A program made the position numbers and the translations under genes. The notes under the pieces were generated by a model that made no database searches, was not told the DNA's origin, and saw nothing but the letters and a program-made list of their open reading frames with translations. Positions 36,429 to 44,823 of a DNA stretch of 54,981 bases are shown here, piece after piece; position 1 is the stretch's first letter, and every line of letters starts with the position of its first letter. The stretch is from Rhodopirellula sp. GTDB lineage: Bacteria > Planctomycetota > Planctomycetia > Planctomycetales > Planctomycetaceae. The stretch covers positions 1-54,981 of the forward strand of contig JABMPE010000035.1 in assembly GCA_013203845.1 (NCBI GenBank). Reading direction: 5' to 3'.

Positions 36429-36622
36429 TTCTGATCTGCTTTCTATCTGTTGCCGTGCTGTTCGCCGTCACGGCGTTCCTGAGGGAGCGTCGTCTGCGAG
36501 TAGCTCTGCAGAAACTCATTCGATGTCTGTTCTCCAGACGGAGGTCCAATGAATTCACCAAGAACACGAACGACGATTCTGTTGGCGATGGCACTCACGC
36601 TTCAGACGGGCTGTCAGTCTGA
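36419..36622 (+). CDS. Small membrane protein, first gene of the ubiquitin-like operon
   Basis: 67 residues with one membrane segment (LILICFLSVAVLFAVTAFL) followed by basic residues. It starts at TTG 36419 behind a near-perfect Shine-Dalgarno (AAAGGAGG, about 36410-36417), inside the 3' end of tniQ. That strong site makes translation likely despite the unusual start codon. It overlaps the next gene by 74 bp. No family recognised. Its placement links tniQ to the downstream operon. Confidence 0.6.
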   Translation: MHLILICFLSVAVLFAVTAFLRERRLRVALQKLIRCLFSRRRSNEFTKNTNDDSVGDGTHASDGLSV

Positions 36623-37151
36623 AAGTGAACGTGTCGCGGCGCTGTCGCAGGAACATACGCGACTGCAGGCTGAGCAATCTCTGCGAATGGCTCAACTGCA
36701 GGAACAGGTGGCGACGGGTTCCCGAGCACTTGTCGAGGCTGATGCTAACGCAAGGGGCGAAATCATCGGCCTGCAGCGGGACATCCAGTCAGAGCGTGCC
36801 GAAATCGATCAGCAGCGCGACAGGCTCGAAGCCGAGCGGAAACAGATCGCCGACGAACGCCGCAGCACTCCGGTCATCTCTGCAGCAATTACCAGCATCG
36901 GCCTGCTGCTGGCCTGCCTGCTGCCACTTCTGGTGTGCCTCAAACTGCTCTCCAGCCCTGACGATCCCGTTGATGATCAGGCGGTCTGGCAGGTGCTGCT
37001 CGACGAAGGCGGTTCGCACACAAACTTGTTGACGCACTCGAACGCAGAACGCACCGAACGGATCGGTGACGATCCGCGACGTCCCCTCGAACAACGGAAT
37101 GTCACGGAATCAATACCAACACACGAGGAATCTGAATGTCCCACATCGTGA
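36549..37151 (+). CDS. Coiled-coil lipoprotein with a membrane segment
   Basis: 200 residues. A lipoprotein-type N-terminus ends in LTLQTGCQS. A long coiled coil follows at about 25-105 (LQEQVATGSRALVEADANAR..., IDQQRDRLEAERKQIADERR), then a hydrophobic segment (ITSIGLLLACLLPLLVCLKLL) and an acidic tail. GGAGG at 36539-36543 precedes ATG 36549. The end overlaps the DUF1257 gene by 16 bp. It probably anchors or senses at the membrane for the operon; function unknown. Confidence 0.75.
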   Translation: MNSPRTRTTILLAMALTLQTGCQSESERVAALSQEHTRLQAEQSLRMAQLQEQVATGSRALVEADANARGEIIGLQRDIQSERAEIDQQRDRLEAERKQIADERRSTPVISAAITSIGLLLACLLPLLVCLKLLSSPDDPVDDQAVWQVLLDEGGSHTNLLTHSNAERTERIGDDPRRPLEQRNVTESIPTHEESECPTS

Positions 37152-37504
37152 CCATCGCCACCGAAATCCGAGACGGCACGGCACTCTCCGCCGCGTGTCG
37201 CCGCCTGCAGATTGAACCACCCCGGCACGAAACCGTGCGTTTATTCAGCCGGGAAGTCACCGGCACAACAGTCCGACTTCCGGAGTGGCGGTACCCGGTC
37301 GTGTGCCATCTCGCCACCGGACAGATCGACTATGACAACTTTGAGGGACGCTGGGGTGACAACCATCACTTGAACCGGCTCCGGCAGTCATACGCCGTTG
37401 AGAAAACTCGCATCGAAGCGAGGCGGACGGGGCACACGGTCACGGAGCAGCAGCTCGCCGATGGATCGATCCGTCTCACCGTGTGCGCAGGAGCATCCGC
37501 ATGA
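37136..37504 (+). CDS. DUF1257 (Ycf35-like) protein
   Basis: 122 residues starting MSHIVTIATEIRDGTALSAA, the signature of the DUF1257/Ycf35 family first known from cyanobacteria and red-algal plastids. RWGDNHHLNRLRQSYAVEK is also typical. The stop overlaps the start of the DUF2997 gene (ATGA), the same neighbour that accompanies DUF1257 elsewhere. Biochemical function is not known; co-occurrence with the Ycf46-like ATPase downstream suggests they act together. Confidence 0.85.
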   Translation: MSHIVTIATEIRDGTALSAACRRLQIEPPRHETVRLFSREVTGTTVRLPEWRYPVVCHLATGQIDYDNFEGRWGDNHHLNRLRQSYAVEKTRIEARRTGHTVTEQQLADGSIRLTVCAGASA

Positions 37505-37707
37505 AACGCATCGAAATCACCATCGCGCCGGACGGCAGCTCGACCGTCGAAACGAAAGGATTCACTGGATCAACCTGTCGCGCAGCCAGTCAATGGATCG
37601 AGCAGGCGCTGGGCAACACGATCCGCGAACAACTGACGCACGATTTTCATGCTATTACGGAGACGGAGCAGACCCGGCATCGGCAGAATTGCGGAGGACA
37701 TGATTGA
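37501..37707 (+). CDS. DUF2997 protein
   Basis: 68 residues: MKRIEITIAPDGSSTVETKG followed by FTGSTCRAASQWIEQALGN, matching the DUF2997 pattern of a small beta-rich protein with a conserved G-x-x-C. ATG 37501 overlaps the DUF1257 stop; the end overlaps the next gene by 8 bp, so the genes are tightly coupled. Confidence 0.82.
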   Translation: MKRIEITIAPDGSSTVETKGFTGSTCRAASQWIEQALGNTIREQLTHDFHAITETEQTRHRQNCGGHD

Positions 37708-38344
37708 ATCGAACGCGCCCGCCATTAAGACACAACATCGCCCGGTGATCGTTGTCGTCGAAGGTCAGTTCGACATTGAATTTCTCCAGCGTATCTCGCG
37801 CACGCTCCATGCCGCCGATTCAACCATTCCGAATCTGGTCACCGAAGAAGCTGACGGAAACGTGATTCTGGTGCCCTTCGGTGGCGGCGGTCATGCGGAG
37901 TGGATTTCGCGGTTTCAGTCATTACGACTGCCGGAGTTTCACCTTTTCGATCGTGAGACCTCGCCGGAAACCGAAAGCCGCCTCGCGACAGCAACCGCGA
38001 TCAACGTCAGGCCCGGCTGCCGGGCCGTCGTCATGCGGCGTCGAAGTCTCGAAAACTACCTGCATCCTGATGCAGTTACCGACGTCTTCGGGGTGGTTGT
38101 CGAGATCACTCCGCAGTGCCCGGTCGTCCAACGGCTGGCGACAGCGCTGCACAGGTCCGGCAGCTTCGCCGTTCCCTGGCAGGAGCTGTCCCGCAAAGGG
38201 CAGCACCGGCTCTTCAACCGACTGAAGCGTCGACTGAATACCGCCGCCGCGGATCACATGACCGTCGCACGACTCCAGCGGGCCGATCCTGCTGGCGAGA
38301 TTCACTCATGGCTGGCGGCCATCAGCAGACTTGCGACCGACTGA
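37700..38344 (+). CDS. Stand-alone TOPRIM-type (OLD nuclease-like) protein
   Basis: About 214 residues. VIVVVEGQFDIEFLQRI gives the first TOPRIM acidic site, FHLFDRE the second (D-x-E rather than D-x-D), and RRSLENYLHPDAV matches the ENY element seen in OLD-family and abortive-infection TOPRIM nucleases. There is no ATPase domain in the same chain; the AAA+ gene follows instead. A strong GGAGG precedes ATG 37700. It may cut nucleic acid under control of neighbouring genes. Inference only; the catalytic set should be checked by structure prediction. Confidence 0.72.
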   Translation: MIESNAPAIKTQHRPVIVVVEGQFDIEFLQRISRTLHAADSTIPNLVTEEADGNVILVPFGGGGHAEWISRFQSLRLPEFHLFDRETSPETESRLATATAINVRPGCRAVVMRRRSLENYLHPDAVTDVFGVVVEITPQCPVVQRLATALHRSGSFAVPWQELSRKGQHRLFNRLKRRLNTAAADHMTVARLQRADPAGEIHSWLAAISRLATD

Positions 38345-38381
38345 CCTTTTCCCACCTTGCTTCGCTTTCCGTGGAGGAACA

Positions 38382-39875
38382 GTGCAACTCTCAGAAACAA
38401 TCACCAACTACGTGCGTGCCTGCTTTGCCGGCATCTGGATTGAAAGCCACGAGCACGATGACGCCATCGCCGACATCGCGAAGATGTGTGAACACGAAAA
38501 CTGGTCACTGGCCACGTGGGACCTCGACGCCGGGTTAACCGTTCCCGGTTCAACCAGTTCGGAAGCAGCCGGTTCGACCGATCCGATTGCGGCGCTGCGA
38601 TCGATCAACGGCCTCGCCTCTGACGACGGGGCTGCGCTGCTGGTGCTGAAGAACTTCCATCGACTGCTGGGATCGCCGGAGATCATTCAGGCGGTCGCCC
38701 GGCAGATCAGTCTGGGCAAGCAGAACCGCACGTTTCTCATTGTCCTGGCTCCAGTGGTGCAGATTCCGATCGAGCTGCAGAAGCAGTTCGTGGTCCTCTC
38801 ACACGACCTGCCCGACCGTAATCAACTCGAACAGATCGCCCGCGACATCGCGACTGAGGAAGGCGAGCTGCCGGATGGCAACGAACTTGAACGTGTGCTC
38901 GATTCCGCTGCCGGATTGACCCGGTATGAAGCCGAGGGAGCCTTCTCACTGTCACTTGTTCAACACGGTCGCGTGACGCCGGATGTTATCTGGCGTCTGA
39001 AGTCGCAGACGCTGCGCAAAAGCGGACTGCTGGGACTGCACCGCGGAGAGGAGCGGTTCGATCAACTCGGCGGACTCGACAATCTCAAAGCCTTCTGCCG
39101 TCGAGCGCTGGCCCGATCGAATACAAAGTCAAAACACCGGCCGCGAGGTGTGCTGCTGCTCTCGCCACCGGGTTGCGGCAAGAGCCAGTTCGCCAAAAGT
39201 CTCGGCAACGAAACCGGTCGGCCGACACTGACGCTTGATATCGGCAGTCTGATGGGCAGTCTCGTCGGGCAAAGTGAGCAGAACATCCGCCACGCTCTGC
39301 AGATTGCCGACGCCATGGCGCCAGCCATCCTGTTCTGTGATGAGATCGAGAAAGGACTGGCCGGAGCGGGCGGCAGCGGCCAGTCGGATTCCGGGGTCAC
39401 CGCTCGCGTCTTCGGTAACCTGCTGACCTGGCTCAACGATCACACATCCGACGTCTTCGTCGTGGCCACCTGCAACGACATCAGTCGGTTGCCGCCAGAG
39501 TTCGCGCGGGCGGAGCGTTTTGACGGCGTGTTCTTTGTCGATCTTCCCACCCGCGAACAGCGGGACGCCATCTGGCACATCTACATCAGCGAGTTCGAAC
39601 TCGACGCTGAACAGCAGCAACCTGACGACGAACACTGGACCGGTGCAGAAATCCGTGCCTGTTGCCGGCTCTCTGCATTGCTCGACGTGCCACTGACTCA
39701 GGCCGCCACCAACATCGTGCCCGTCGCCAGCACGTCGGCGGAGTCGGTCGATGCGCTGAGAACCTGGGCCAGTGGCCGATGCCTGTCGGCAGACGAATCG
39801 GGAATCTTCAAATCACGTGTGGCCAGCCGTCGACGCAGGCGGCGCGCAGTCCACGGCAATCCATTGAACAACTGA
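38382..39875 (+). CDS. Ycf46-like AAA+ ATPase
   Basis: 497 residues. The N-terminal half is a degenerate ATPase-like region (AALLVLKNFHRLLGSPEI). The C-terminal AAA+ module has GVLLLSPPGCGKSQFAKSLG (Walker A near 261-269), LFCDEIEKGLAG (Walker B near 317), a conserved RVFGNLLTWLND and the arginine finger region RAERFDGVFFVDLP. This layout and wording match the Ycf46 family. GTG 38382 is selected because GGAGG lies just before it. In this operon it could unfold or remodel conjugated proteins, the role AAA+ machines play next to ubiquitin-like tags. Confidence 0.85.
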   Translation: MQLSETITNYVRACFAGIWIESHEHDDAIADIAKMCEHENWSLATWDLDAGLTVPGSTSSEAAGSTDPIAALRSINGLASDDGAALLVLKNFHRLLGSPEIIQAVARQISLGKQNRTFLIVLAPVVQIPIELQKQFVVLSHDLPDRNQLEQIARDIATEEGELPDGNELERVLDSAAGLTRYEAEGAFSLSLVQHGRVTPDVIWRLKSQTLRKSGLLGLHRGEERFDQLGGLDNLKAFCRRALARSNTKSKHRPRGVLLLSPPGCGKSQFAKSLGNETGRPTLTLDIGSLMGSLVGQSEQNIRHALQIADAMAPAILFCDEIEKGLAGAGGSGQSDSGVTARVFGNLLTWLNDHTSDVFVVATCNDISRLPPEFARAERFDGVFFVDLPTREQRDAIWHIYISEFELDAEQQQPDDEHWTGAEIRACCRLSALLDVPLTQAATNIVPVASTSAESVDALRTWASGRCLSADESGIFKSRVASRRRRRRAVHGNPLNN

Positions 39876-39928
39876 CACGACGAAACCTGCCGCTTTCCAC
39901 CATTTATCCCTGCTCACAGGAATTGCTT

Positions 39929-40888
39929 ATGCCCCACACACTGGAAGCACCACCCGATTCGGTGGACGTCATCCAACGTCTGCGCCACGCCATGGCCGCT
40001 GTCCGGCTGAGTTTCACCTGGCTGGGAGTGCGGCGGACGCTCACCCATCAACAACGCTCAACCGCCGCCGACGCGTTCGGAGCTGAGGGTGATTTCTTTT
40101 CCGCCGGCAAGAAGCTGATCGACACTCGCCATCCGCAATTCAAAGCTCTCACAACGATCCGCGGTGAAGCGGCTGCCTTCTGGAAAAACGTCAGCGTCCC
40201 GTGGCCGGAGCCGGGTATCCGACTCATGCGGCAGGACCAGATCGATGATTTCAATCAACGCATGCAGGTCTACACACAGCAACTCGAAGAGGGTGTCGAG
40301 GAACTCAACGACCACTTCGATGACCTGATGGAATCGGCACGCGACCGGCTGGGCAGCCTGTTCAATGCTGCGGACTACCCCGCCACACTCCGCGGCGCAT
40401 TCGCCATCACCTGGGACTTCCCGGCCGTGGAGCCGCCGAGCTATCTGCGGCGACTTAACCCCGAACTGTATGAGCAGGAGTGTGATCGTGTGCGGTCCCG
40501 CTTCGCCGAAGCGGCGCGACTGGCCGAGGAAGCCTTTTTCGCGGAACTCAATGAACTCGTCTCACACTTGTCCGAACGACTGAGTGGATCGCAGGATGGG
40601 AAACCGAAAGTCTTTCGCGACTCCGCCGTGAACAATCTCACCGACTTCTTCACCCGCTTTCGCAGGCTCAATGTGGGCTCCAGTGAAGAACTCGAACAGC
40701 TGGTGGATCAGGCCCAGAGCACGCTTCACGGCGTCCGCCCCGGTTCCCTGAGAACCAGTGACGGACTGCGGCAGCACGTGGCCAGCCAGCTTTCGGGCGT
40801 GCAGTCGGTTCTGGATGGACTGATGGTCGATCGGCCGCGCCGGGCCATCCTGCGCAGTCGCCAGCCGATCGGGGAGAGTGAACAATGA
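39929..40888 (+). CDS. Hypothetical helical protein (possibly DUF3150-like)
   Basis: About 319 residues, almost wholly helical, with AFWKNVSVPWPEPGIRLM and a coiled-coil-like FNQRMQVYTQQLEEGVEELN. The arrangement resembles DUF3150 proteins found near AAA+ genes, but the match is weak. AGGA precedes ATG 39929. Its stop overlaps the next start by 4 bp. The frame is open upstream to 39662, overlapping the ATPase gene, which is not believable. Confidence 0.65.
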   Translation: MPHTLEAPPDSVDVIQRLRHAMAAVRLSFTWLGVRRTLTHQQRSTAADAFGAEGDFFSAGKKLIDTRHPQFKALTTIRGEAAAFWKNVSVPWPEPGIRLMRQDQIDDFNQRMQVYTQQLEEGVEELNDHFDDLMESARDRLGSLFNAADYPATLRGAFAITWDFPAVEPPSYLRRLNPELYEQECDRVRSRFAEAARLAEEAFFAELNELVSHLSERLSGSQDGKPKVFRDSAVNNLTDFFTRFRRLNVGSSEELEQLVDQAQSTLHGVRPGSLRTSDGLRQHVASQLSGVQSVLDGLMVDRPRRAILRSRQPIGESEQ

Positions 40889-41124
40889 TCCTGATCGCGG
40901 CACCTGACGGGACGCTGCGCTGTGTCTACGGTGAAGCCGTCAGACTTAACACGGTCGGTTCGCTCACGATTCGACGAGCGAGTCACGTTGAACCCAATTC
41001 GGATGGCACCTGGACCGTCGACCTCTCACCGGTCGGTGGTCCGCAGCTCGAAAACTTTTCAGATCGCAGTACGGCTCTCAATGCCGAACGCGACTGGCTG
41101 GAGCACCACTGGCTGAGCGTCTGA
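40885..41124 (+). CDS. Small conserved-looking protein in the ubiquitin-like operon
   Basis: 79 residues, beta-rich, ending in RSTALNAERDWLEHHWLSV. ATG overlaps the stop of the previous gene (ATGA), so it is translationally coupled. No family recognised. Confidence 0.65.
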   Translation: MILIAAPDGTLRCVYGEAVRLNTVGSLTIRRASHVEPNSDGTWTVDLSPVGGPQLENFSDRSTALNAERDWLEHHWLSV

Positions 41125-41247
41125 CTCGGCTCAGCCAATGCACATGGTCACGGAAGGACCTCTACCGCGTTTTCTGGCCGTGGGGCGAATCATTCGTCCC
41201 ACGGCTTTTTCTATGCGCCCTGCTTCACAACCGGAGGAGACCTTCCC

Positions 41248-41451
41248 ATGACAGACAACGACCTGAACCGCGCCGTCGCCCGTGCCACCGGCGAAACCAT
41301 CAGCGAGATCCGTTCACGCGGATTCAGTGCGCTGGCACCGCTGCCTTCTGAGCCTGAACCGCATCCACGCGACTGGACGGTGCATTCGAACCATGACAAC
41401 TCACTGCCGCCAATCGACTCACGATCCCCGCTCTTCGGCTCAACGGCTTAA
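41248..41451 (+). CDS. Small protein with RAVARATGE-type N-terminus
   Basis: 67 residues. GGAGGAG before ATG 41248 supports translation. The N-terminal helix-turn segment NRAVARATGETISEIRSRGF is followed by a proline-rich, probably disordered tail. It looks like a short adaptor; I cannot assign a function. It lies between the operon's helper genes and the ubiquitin-like set. Confidence 0.6.
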   Translation: MTDNDLNRAVARATGETISEIRSRGFSALAPLPSEPEPHPRDWTVHSNHDNSLPPIDSRSPLFGSTA

Positions 41452-41573
41452 CAGAAACGACTGCGATTCGACCGGTCACTGCTCGAAACCGAACCCTCTG
41501 AGTACGGCCGGTCGAATCACCACGCACGCTAATTCACCCTCAACTCACGCCTCACCAGGAAATTGGCCAGCAC

Positions 41574-41840
41574 ATGAGAATTCTCGTAATTAACAACGAT
41601 GGCGGCGGCTTCGCTGACTATGTGGATGTCGCAGACGACACGACCGTCGATCAGCTTTTCGCGAAGCACTGCCACTCGTCGAATCCGTCTGACTATCTGA
41701 TCCGCGTCAACCGACAACCCTGCGCGCGGGACCAGCGACTGCAGGAAGGAGACCGGATCAGTTTCACTCCGACGAAAATCGAAGGGGCGACCACCCCGGC
41801 ACCGGGAACTCCGCCTCGAATGACGGAGGTGGCTCGGTGA
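41574..41840 (+). CDS. Ubiquitin-like beta-grasp protein (Ubl)
   Basis: 88 residues with a ThiS/MoaD/ubiquitin-type beta-grasp pattern: [19 protein letters not shown], a helix [19 protein letters not shown] and [16 protein letters not shown]. The conserved domain ends at G71-A72, and a 16-residue proline-rich tail follows. A C-terminal Gly has to be exposed for activation by an E1, so the tail is probably removed, most likely by the JAB protease two genes downstream. The stop overlaps the E2 start by 4 bp. Confidence 0.82.
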   Translation: MRILVINNDGGGFADYVDVADDTTVDQLFAKHCHSSNPSDYLIRVNRQPCARDQRLQEGDRISFTPTKIEGATTPAPGTPPRMTEVAR

Positions 41841-42886
41841 ATCCAGGATCGTGTCGTTTCACACGCGCCGCCGTCGCGATCTTCGGGCAGTTGCAGCTTC
41901 GAAGCCGCGAGACGACGACTCCGCTGCTACCGGTTGATTTATGGGCTGAATGCGAACGGCTCCATCGTCTGCTTTCAAAGGCTCAGCAGCAACGACTGTC
42001 ACTTGCCGAACAACGGCTGCGAGCCCAACTAGGCAAGGTGATGGATCGACTCAACGAGCAGCTGGCCACGAGCCGCAGATCGATGGACCGCGACCAGCCT
42101 GCTCAGGCTGTCTCGACAGTCCATGAGATCCTCGCTGATCTGCGGTCGCTGCAGGGTGAGTTCGACATCGTCAAGGTCGACATGAAGCGCCGCACGATCA
42201 CCGTCCAGACCGACACGATCGAACTGGAAGGAGTAGTCCTCGGTCAGTTCGAGATCGTGCTGGGCTGGCGGCACCTCGGTGAGCGCGCGGCTTACGACGT
42301 CATCGCTGTTGATGGCAGCCCTGCCGCCACCAGTGAGGATACGACGCATCCGCATGTGCAAAGCAATTCGCTCTGTGAAGGCGACGGTCAGGCGGCCATC
42401 CGAAACGCACTGTCGGAGGGTCGTCTGTTCGATTTCTTTGTTCTCGTTCGGCAGATCCTGGAAACCTACAACTCAGCCAGTGCCTACGTGAAGCTCGAAG
42501 ACTGGCATGGATCCGAATGTCCGGACTGCGGACGCACCATGCACGACGATGACTCCAGTCTGTGTGATCTTTGTTCCACCACGACGTGTTACGAATGCAC
42601 GACGGGGTGTGGAAGCTGCGACGACCGATTCTGTTCTGACTGCATCCGGTCCTGCCCGGACTGCGACAACTCCACCTGTTCGTCGTGTCTCACAAAGTGT
42701 GCCGACTGCGACGACGACTTCTGCAAAGGCTGTCTTGATGATGAACTCTGCTCTGATTGCCTCGCCAGGAAGGAAGAGGAAGACGACTCGGAACGGAATC
42801 CGGAAACGACGACGAACGCAGCCGCGACAGCGCCCATCCATTCGGTTCAGCCCGTACGCGTGGGCGAAGCTGCTGTTCCTGCGTGA
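41837..42886 (+). CDS. E2-like ubiquitin-conjugating protein with multi-zinc C-terminal domain
   Basis: 349 residues beginning at GTG 41837 behind GGAGGTGG. Residues 30-110 are helical. The UBC-like core is at about 108-215: [10 protein letters not shown] as a central strand, then [14 protein letters not shown], equivalent to the HPN...Cys block of E2 enzymes, with C180 as the candidate catalytic residue. [22 protein letters not shown] is the following helix. Residues 228-310 contain about twenty Cys in CxxC pairs (CPDCG, CDLC, CYEC, CGSC, CSDC, CPDC, CSSC, CADC, CKGC, CSDC), a treble-clef/RING-like zinc array that could act as a built-in E3. An acidic, disordered tail ends the protein. Confidence 0.83.
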   Translation: MNPGSCRFTRAAVAIFGQLQLRSRETTTPLLPVDLWAECERLHRLLSKAQQQRLSLAEQRLRAQLGKVMDRLNEQLATSRRSMDRDQPAQAVSTVHEILADLRSLQGEFDIVKVDMKRRTITVQTDTIELEGVVLGQFEIVLGWRHLGERAAYDVIAVDGSPAATSEDTTHPHVQSNSLCEGDGQAAIRNALSEGRLFDFFVLVRQILETYNSASAYVKLEDWHGSECPDCGRTMHDDDSSLCDLCSTTTCYECTTGCGSCDDRFCSDCIRSCPDCDNSTCSSCLTKCADCDDDFCKGCLDDELCSDCLARKEEEDDSERNPETTTNAAATAPIHSVQPVRVGEAAVPA

Positions 42887-43514
42887 TGCCGGCGACACCG
42901 AAATTGGCGGCTTCGGTATCTCATCGCCAGACGATCTGCTGCTCGTCGAGGACGTGCAACTGGTCCGCCAGACCTGCACTGAAGTGACCGTGAAGTTTAA
43001 CGATGACTCGGTGGCCGATTTCTTTGACGAGCAGATCGACGCCGGCCGGCGTCCGGAACAGTTCGGACGCATCTGGGTTCACACCCATCCGGGCCTGTCG
43101 GCGGAACCCAGTGCCACGGACGAAGAGTCCTTTGATCGATGCTTCAGCAGTTCGGACTGGGCGGTGATGTTCATTCTGGCTCGTGGCGGCGAAGCGTATT
43201 CGCGCTTGCGTTTCAACGTCGGTCCAGAGACGTCGCAGCGGATGAACGTCGAAGTCGATTACTCCACGGCGTTCGATGCCTCGGACGAAGACGCGTGGAC
43301 ACACGAGTTCGAAACGAACGTGAAGAAGTTCGTTTCGCCGGCCTTGAAGCAGCCACGCCGGTCTGCATTGAACCGGTTTGGCGATCTCGATCCACATTTT
43401 GATTTCGAGCCACTCGCCTCCGACGAATGGCTCGACCGATTCGATGCTGACCCACTGTTCCTGGACTGGGAGGAATCCGAATGCCAATCGCCGATGGCGG
43501 AACTACTCGCCTGA
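42738..43514 (+). CDS. JAB/JAMM-type deubiquitinase-like metalloprotease
   Basis: About 258 residues. The JAMM zinc site is complete: E55 in GDTEIGGFG, then H115 and H117 in WVHTHPG, followed at the proper distance by S125 and D128 (S-x-x-D). JAB proteases in prokaryotic ubiquitin-like operons process the Ubl tail or remove it from targets. The start is uncertain: ATG 42738 (AAAGG upstream) is used, which overlaps the E2 gene by 149 bp; the conserved domain begins near 42840. It overlaps the E1 gene by 34 bp. Confidence 0.85.
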   Translation: MMNSALIASPGRKRKTTRNGIRKRRRTQPRQRPSIRFSPYAWAKLLFLRDAGDTEIGGFGISSPDDLLLVEDVQLVRQTCTEVTVKFNDDSVADFFDEQIDAGRRPEQFGRIWVHTHPGLSAEPSATDEESFDRCFSSSDWAVMFILARGGEAYSRLRFNVGPETSQRMNVEVDYSTAFDASDEDAWTHEFETNVKKFVSPALKQPRRSALNRFGDLDPHFDFEPLASDEWLDRFDADPLFLDWEESECQSPMAELLA

Positions 43515-44146
43515 TTCGTCAGCACGATCTCGTGCCGACCGATCGCCTCACGAATCTGACAGCCACTGTGATCGGCGTGGGAGCGATCGGTCGACAGGTG
43601 GCACTGCAGCTTGCCGCGGTCGGCGTACGGTCACTTCATCTGATCGACTTCGATGTCGTCGATGAGACCAACATCACGACGCAGGGATATGCAGCGGAGG
43701 ATGTTGGAAAGCGGAAAGTTACGGCCATGTCTGAAGCCGTGTTGCGACTCGATCCATCAATCGCGGTTCAGGTCACTGATGACCGTTTCCGTCCGCGACA
43801 TGCATTGAGTGACGTCGTGTTCTGCTGCGTCGATTCTATTTCAGCACGCTCGGCCATCTGGCGATCGGCCCAGCACGGATGTCGATTCTGGAGCGACGGC
43901 CGAATGCTGGCTGAGACGATTCGGATCCTCTCTGTCGCCGAAGATCAAGGACGTTCGCACTACCCGTCAACACTCTTCCGGCAGGCAGAGGCTCAAACGG
44001 GGCAATGCACCGCTCGCAGCACCATCTACTCAGCCAGCATCGCTGCCGGACTGATGCTGCATCAGTTTGCCCGCTGGCTGCGGAGTCAGCCGATTGACCC
44101 CGACGTGTCGCTGAACCTGCTGGCCAGCGAGCTGACAGTCACCTGA
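43481..44146 (+). CDS. E1-like ThiF/MoeB-family adenylating enzyme
   Basis: 221 residues, a minimal E1: the nucleotide-binding GVGAIGRQ (32-39), D56 in [12 protein letters not shown]64 and Q68, K79, and a candidate catalytic C176 in [17 protein letters not shown]. It activates the Ubl C-terminus by adenylation and passes it to the E2. GGGAGG precedes ATG 43481, inside the JAB gene. The order Ubl-E2-JAB-E1 with short overlaps is a complete conjugation/deconjugation set. Confidence 0.88.
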   Translation: MPIADGGTTRLIRQHDLVPTDRLTNLTATVIGVGAIGRQVALQLAAVGVRSLHLIDFDVVDETNITTQGYAAEDVGKRKVTAMSEAVLRLDPSIAVQVTDDRFRPRHALSDVVFCCVDSISARSAIWRSAQHGCRFWSDGRMLAETIRILSVAEDQGRSHYPSTLFRQAEAQTGQCTARSTIYSASIAAGLMLHQFARWLRSQPIDPDVSLNLLASELTVT

Positions 44147-44200
44147 CGAGAGAGACCGTGACGGTCTGGACCTTTCACACACCTGGAAAAGGGGGACCGC

Positions 44201-44341
44201 ATGGACACAATAATGAGAATGCTGTTGCTGGTGGGCTTTGTCTGCTGGGCGTACGGCAGCGGCAAACGTATCGGAAGCCGCAAAGGTTACAACGTCGGCC
44301 TCTCCCGGGGTCGACGTCACCATCGACACTTCCGCCGCTGA
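44201..44341 (+). CDS. Tiny membrane protein at the end of the operon
   Basis: 46 residues: one membrane segment (MLLLVGFVCWAYGSG) followed by a Gly/Arg/His-rich basic tail (GSRKGYNVGLSRGRRHHRHF). A purine-rich GGGGGACC precedes the ATG. It lies between the E1 gene and the terminator hairpin, so it is the last gene of the operon. No family recognised. Confidence 0.6.
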   Translation: MDTIMRMLLLVGFVCWAYGSGKRIGSRKGYNVGLSRGRRHHRHFRR

Positions 44342-44350
44342 ATCCGAATT

Positions 44351-44378
44351 CACGGGGCCGCCTCCGGGCGGCCCCGTG
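44351..44378 (+). terminator. Strong hairpin ending the ubiquitin-like operon
   Basis: CACGGGGCCGCC pairs perfectly with GGCGGCCCCGTG (12 bp) around the loop TCCG, 10 bp after the last stop codon. It is followed by a partly T-rich stretch (TTCTCTTT), consistent with an intrinsic terminator. Confidence 0.8.
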
Positions 44379-44697
44379 CCGGATTCTCTTTAGCCATCAG
44401 ACGCTGTCTCGCTTCCTCAAAGACGCCTGACTTACTACCTGCTCTTCGGTGATGGAATTGAAAACACGACGCGTTCACTTCGCCGGTTGCACAACGAATC
44501 CGCATGAAGCCATGTGCCTTGATCTGCCAGTCGTCAACGCTGCTTTCGGCCGAGAATCCAATTTGACTCCACTCGTAAGCCCCGCGGCGGACGGATCTTA
44601 AGCGTCAGCGGAGTATTTTGACCGGACGGGAATCCCAATGAACCTTGAGAAATGTGCTGCATGACTGTGACCGCTGCCGGTCTGGTGCTGGCTCGCC
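44379..44697. other. Region without a recognised gene
   Basis: No convincing gene, transposon end or RNA. On the minus strand there is an 84-codon open frame (about 44353-44604) that ends in the terminator hairpin; I could not match it to a family. This would be the place to look for the right end of the accessory element. Confidence 0.4.
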
Positions 44698-44823
44698 TAA
44701 ACCGCGACCTTTGATCCACTGCATAACCAGAAACGGCCCACTGCTGTCTTTGCCAAAGTTCCGGACCTGGACAATATGAGGATACTCCAGTGCGGCGACG
44801 ATGGCCGTCTCGCGACGAAACCG
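44698..44823 (-). pseudogene. Ser/Thr protein kinase N-lobe fragment
   Basis: Immediately after the TAA stop of the FHA gene, and in the same frame, the sequence reads RFRRETAIVAALEYPHIVQV and then FLVMQWIKG. This is the helix-C to hinge part of a Hanks-type kinase (the FRRE...L.HPHIV...LVM pattern). The glycine loop, the catalytic Lys and the whole C-lobe are missing. It looks like what is left of a kinase that once accompanied the FHA-domain protein. Confidence 0.65.

Noticed and set aside
39662..39928. Upstream extension of the 39929 gene
   Set aside because: It lies entirely within the AAA+ ATPase gene in another frame; the Shine-Dalgarno and sensible protein start are at 39929.
42507..42737. 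Upstream extension of the JAB gene
   Set aside because: It is the out-of-frame shadow of the Cys-rich part of the E2 gene; the JAB fold starts only near 42840.
44353..44604. 84-codon minus-strand open frame containing GFSAESSVDDWQIKAHGF
   Set aside because: No start codon with a ribosome binding site, no recognisable family, and it ends inside the terminator hairpin of the opposite operon. Could be a decayed gene; not listed as one.
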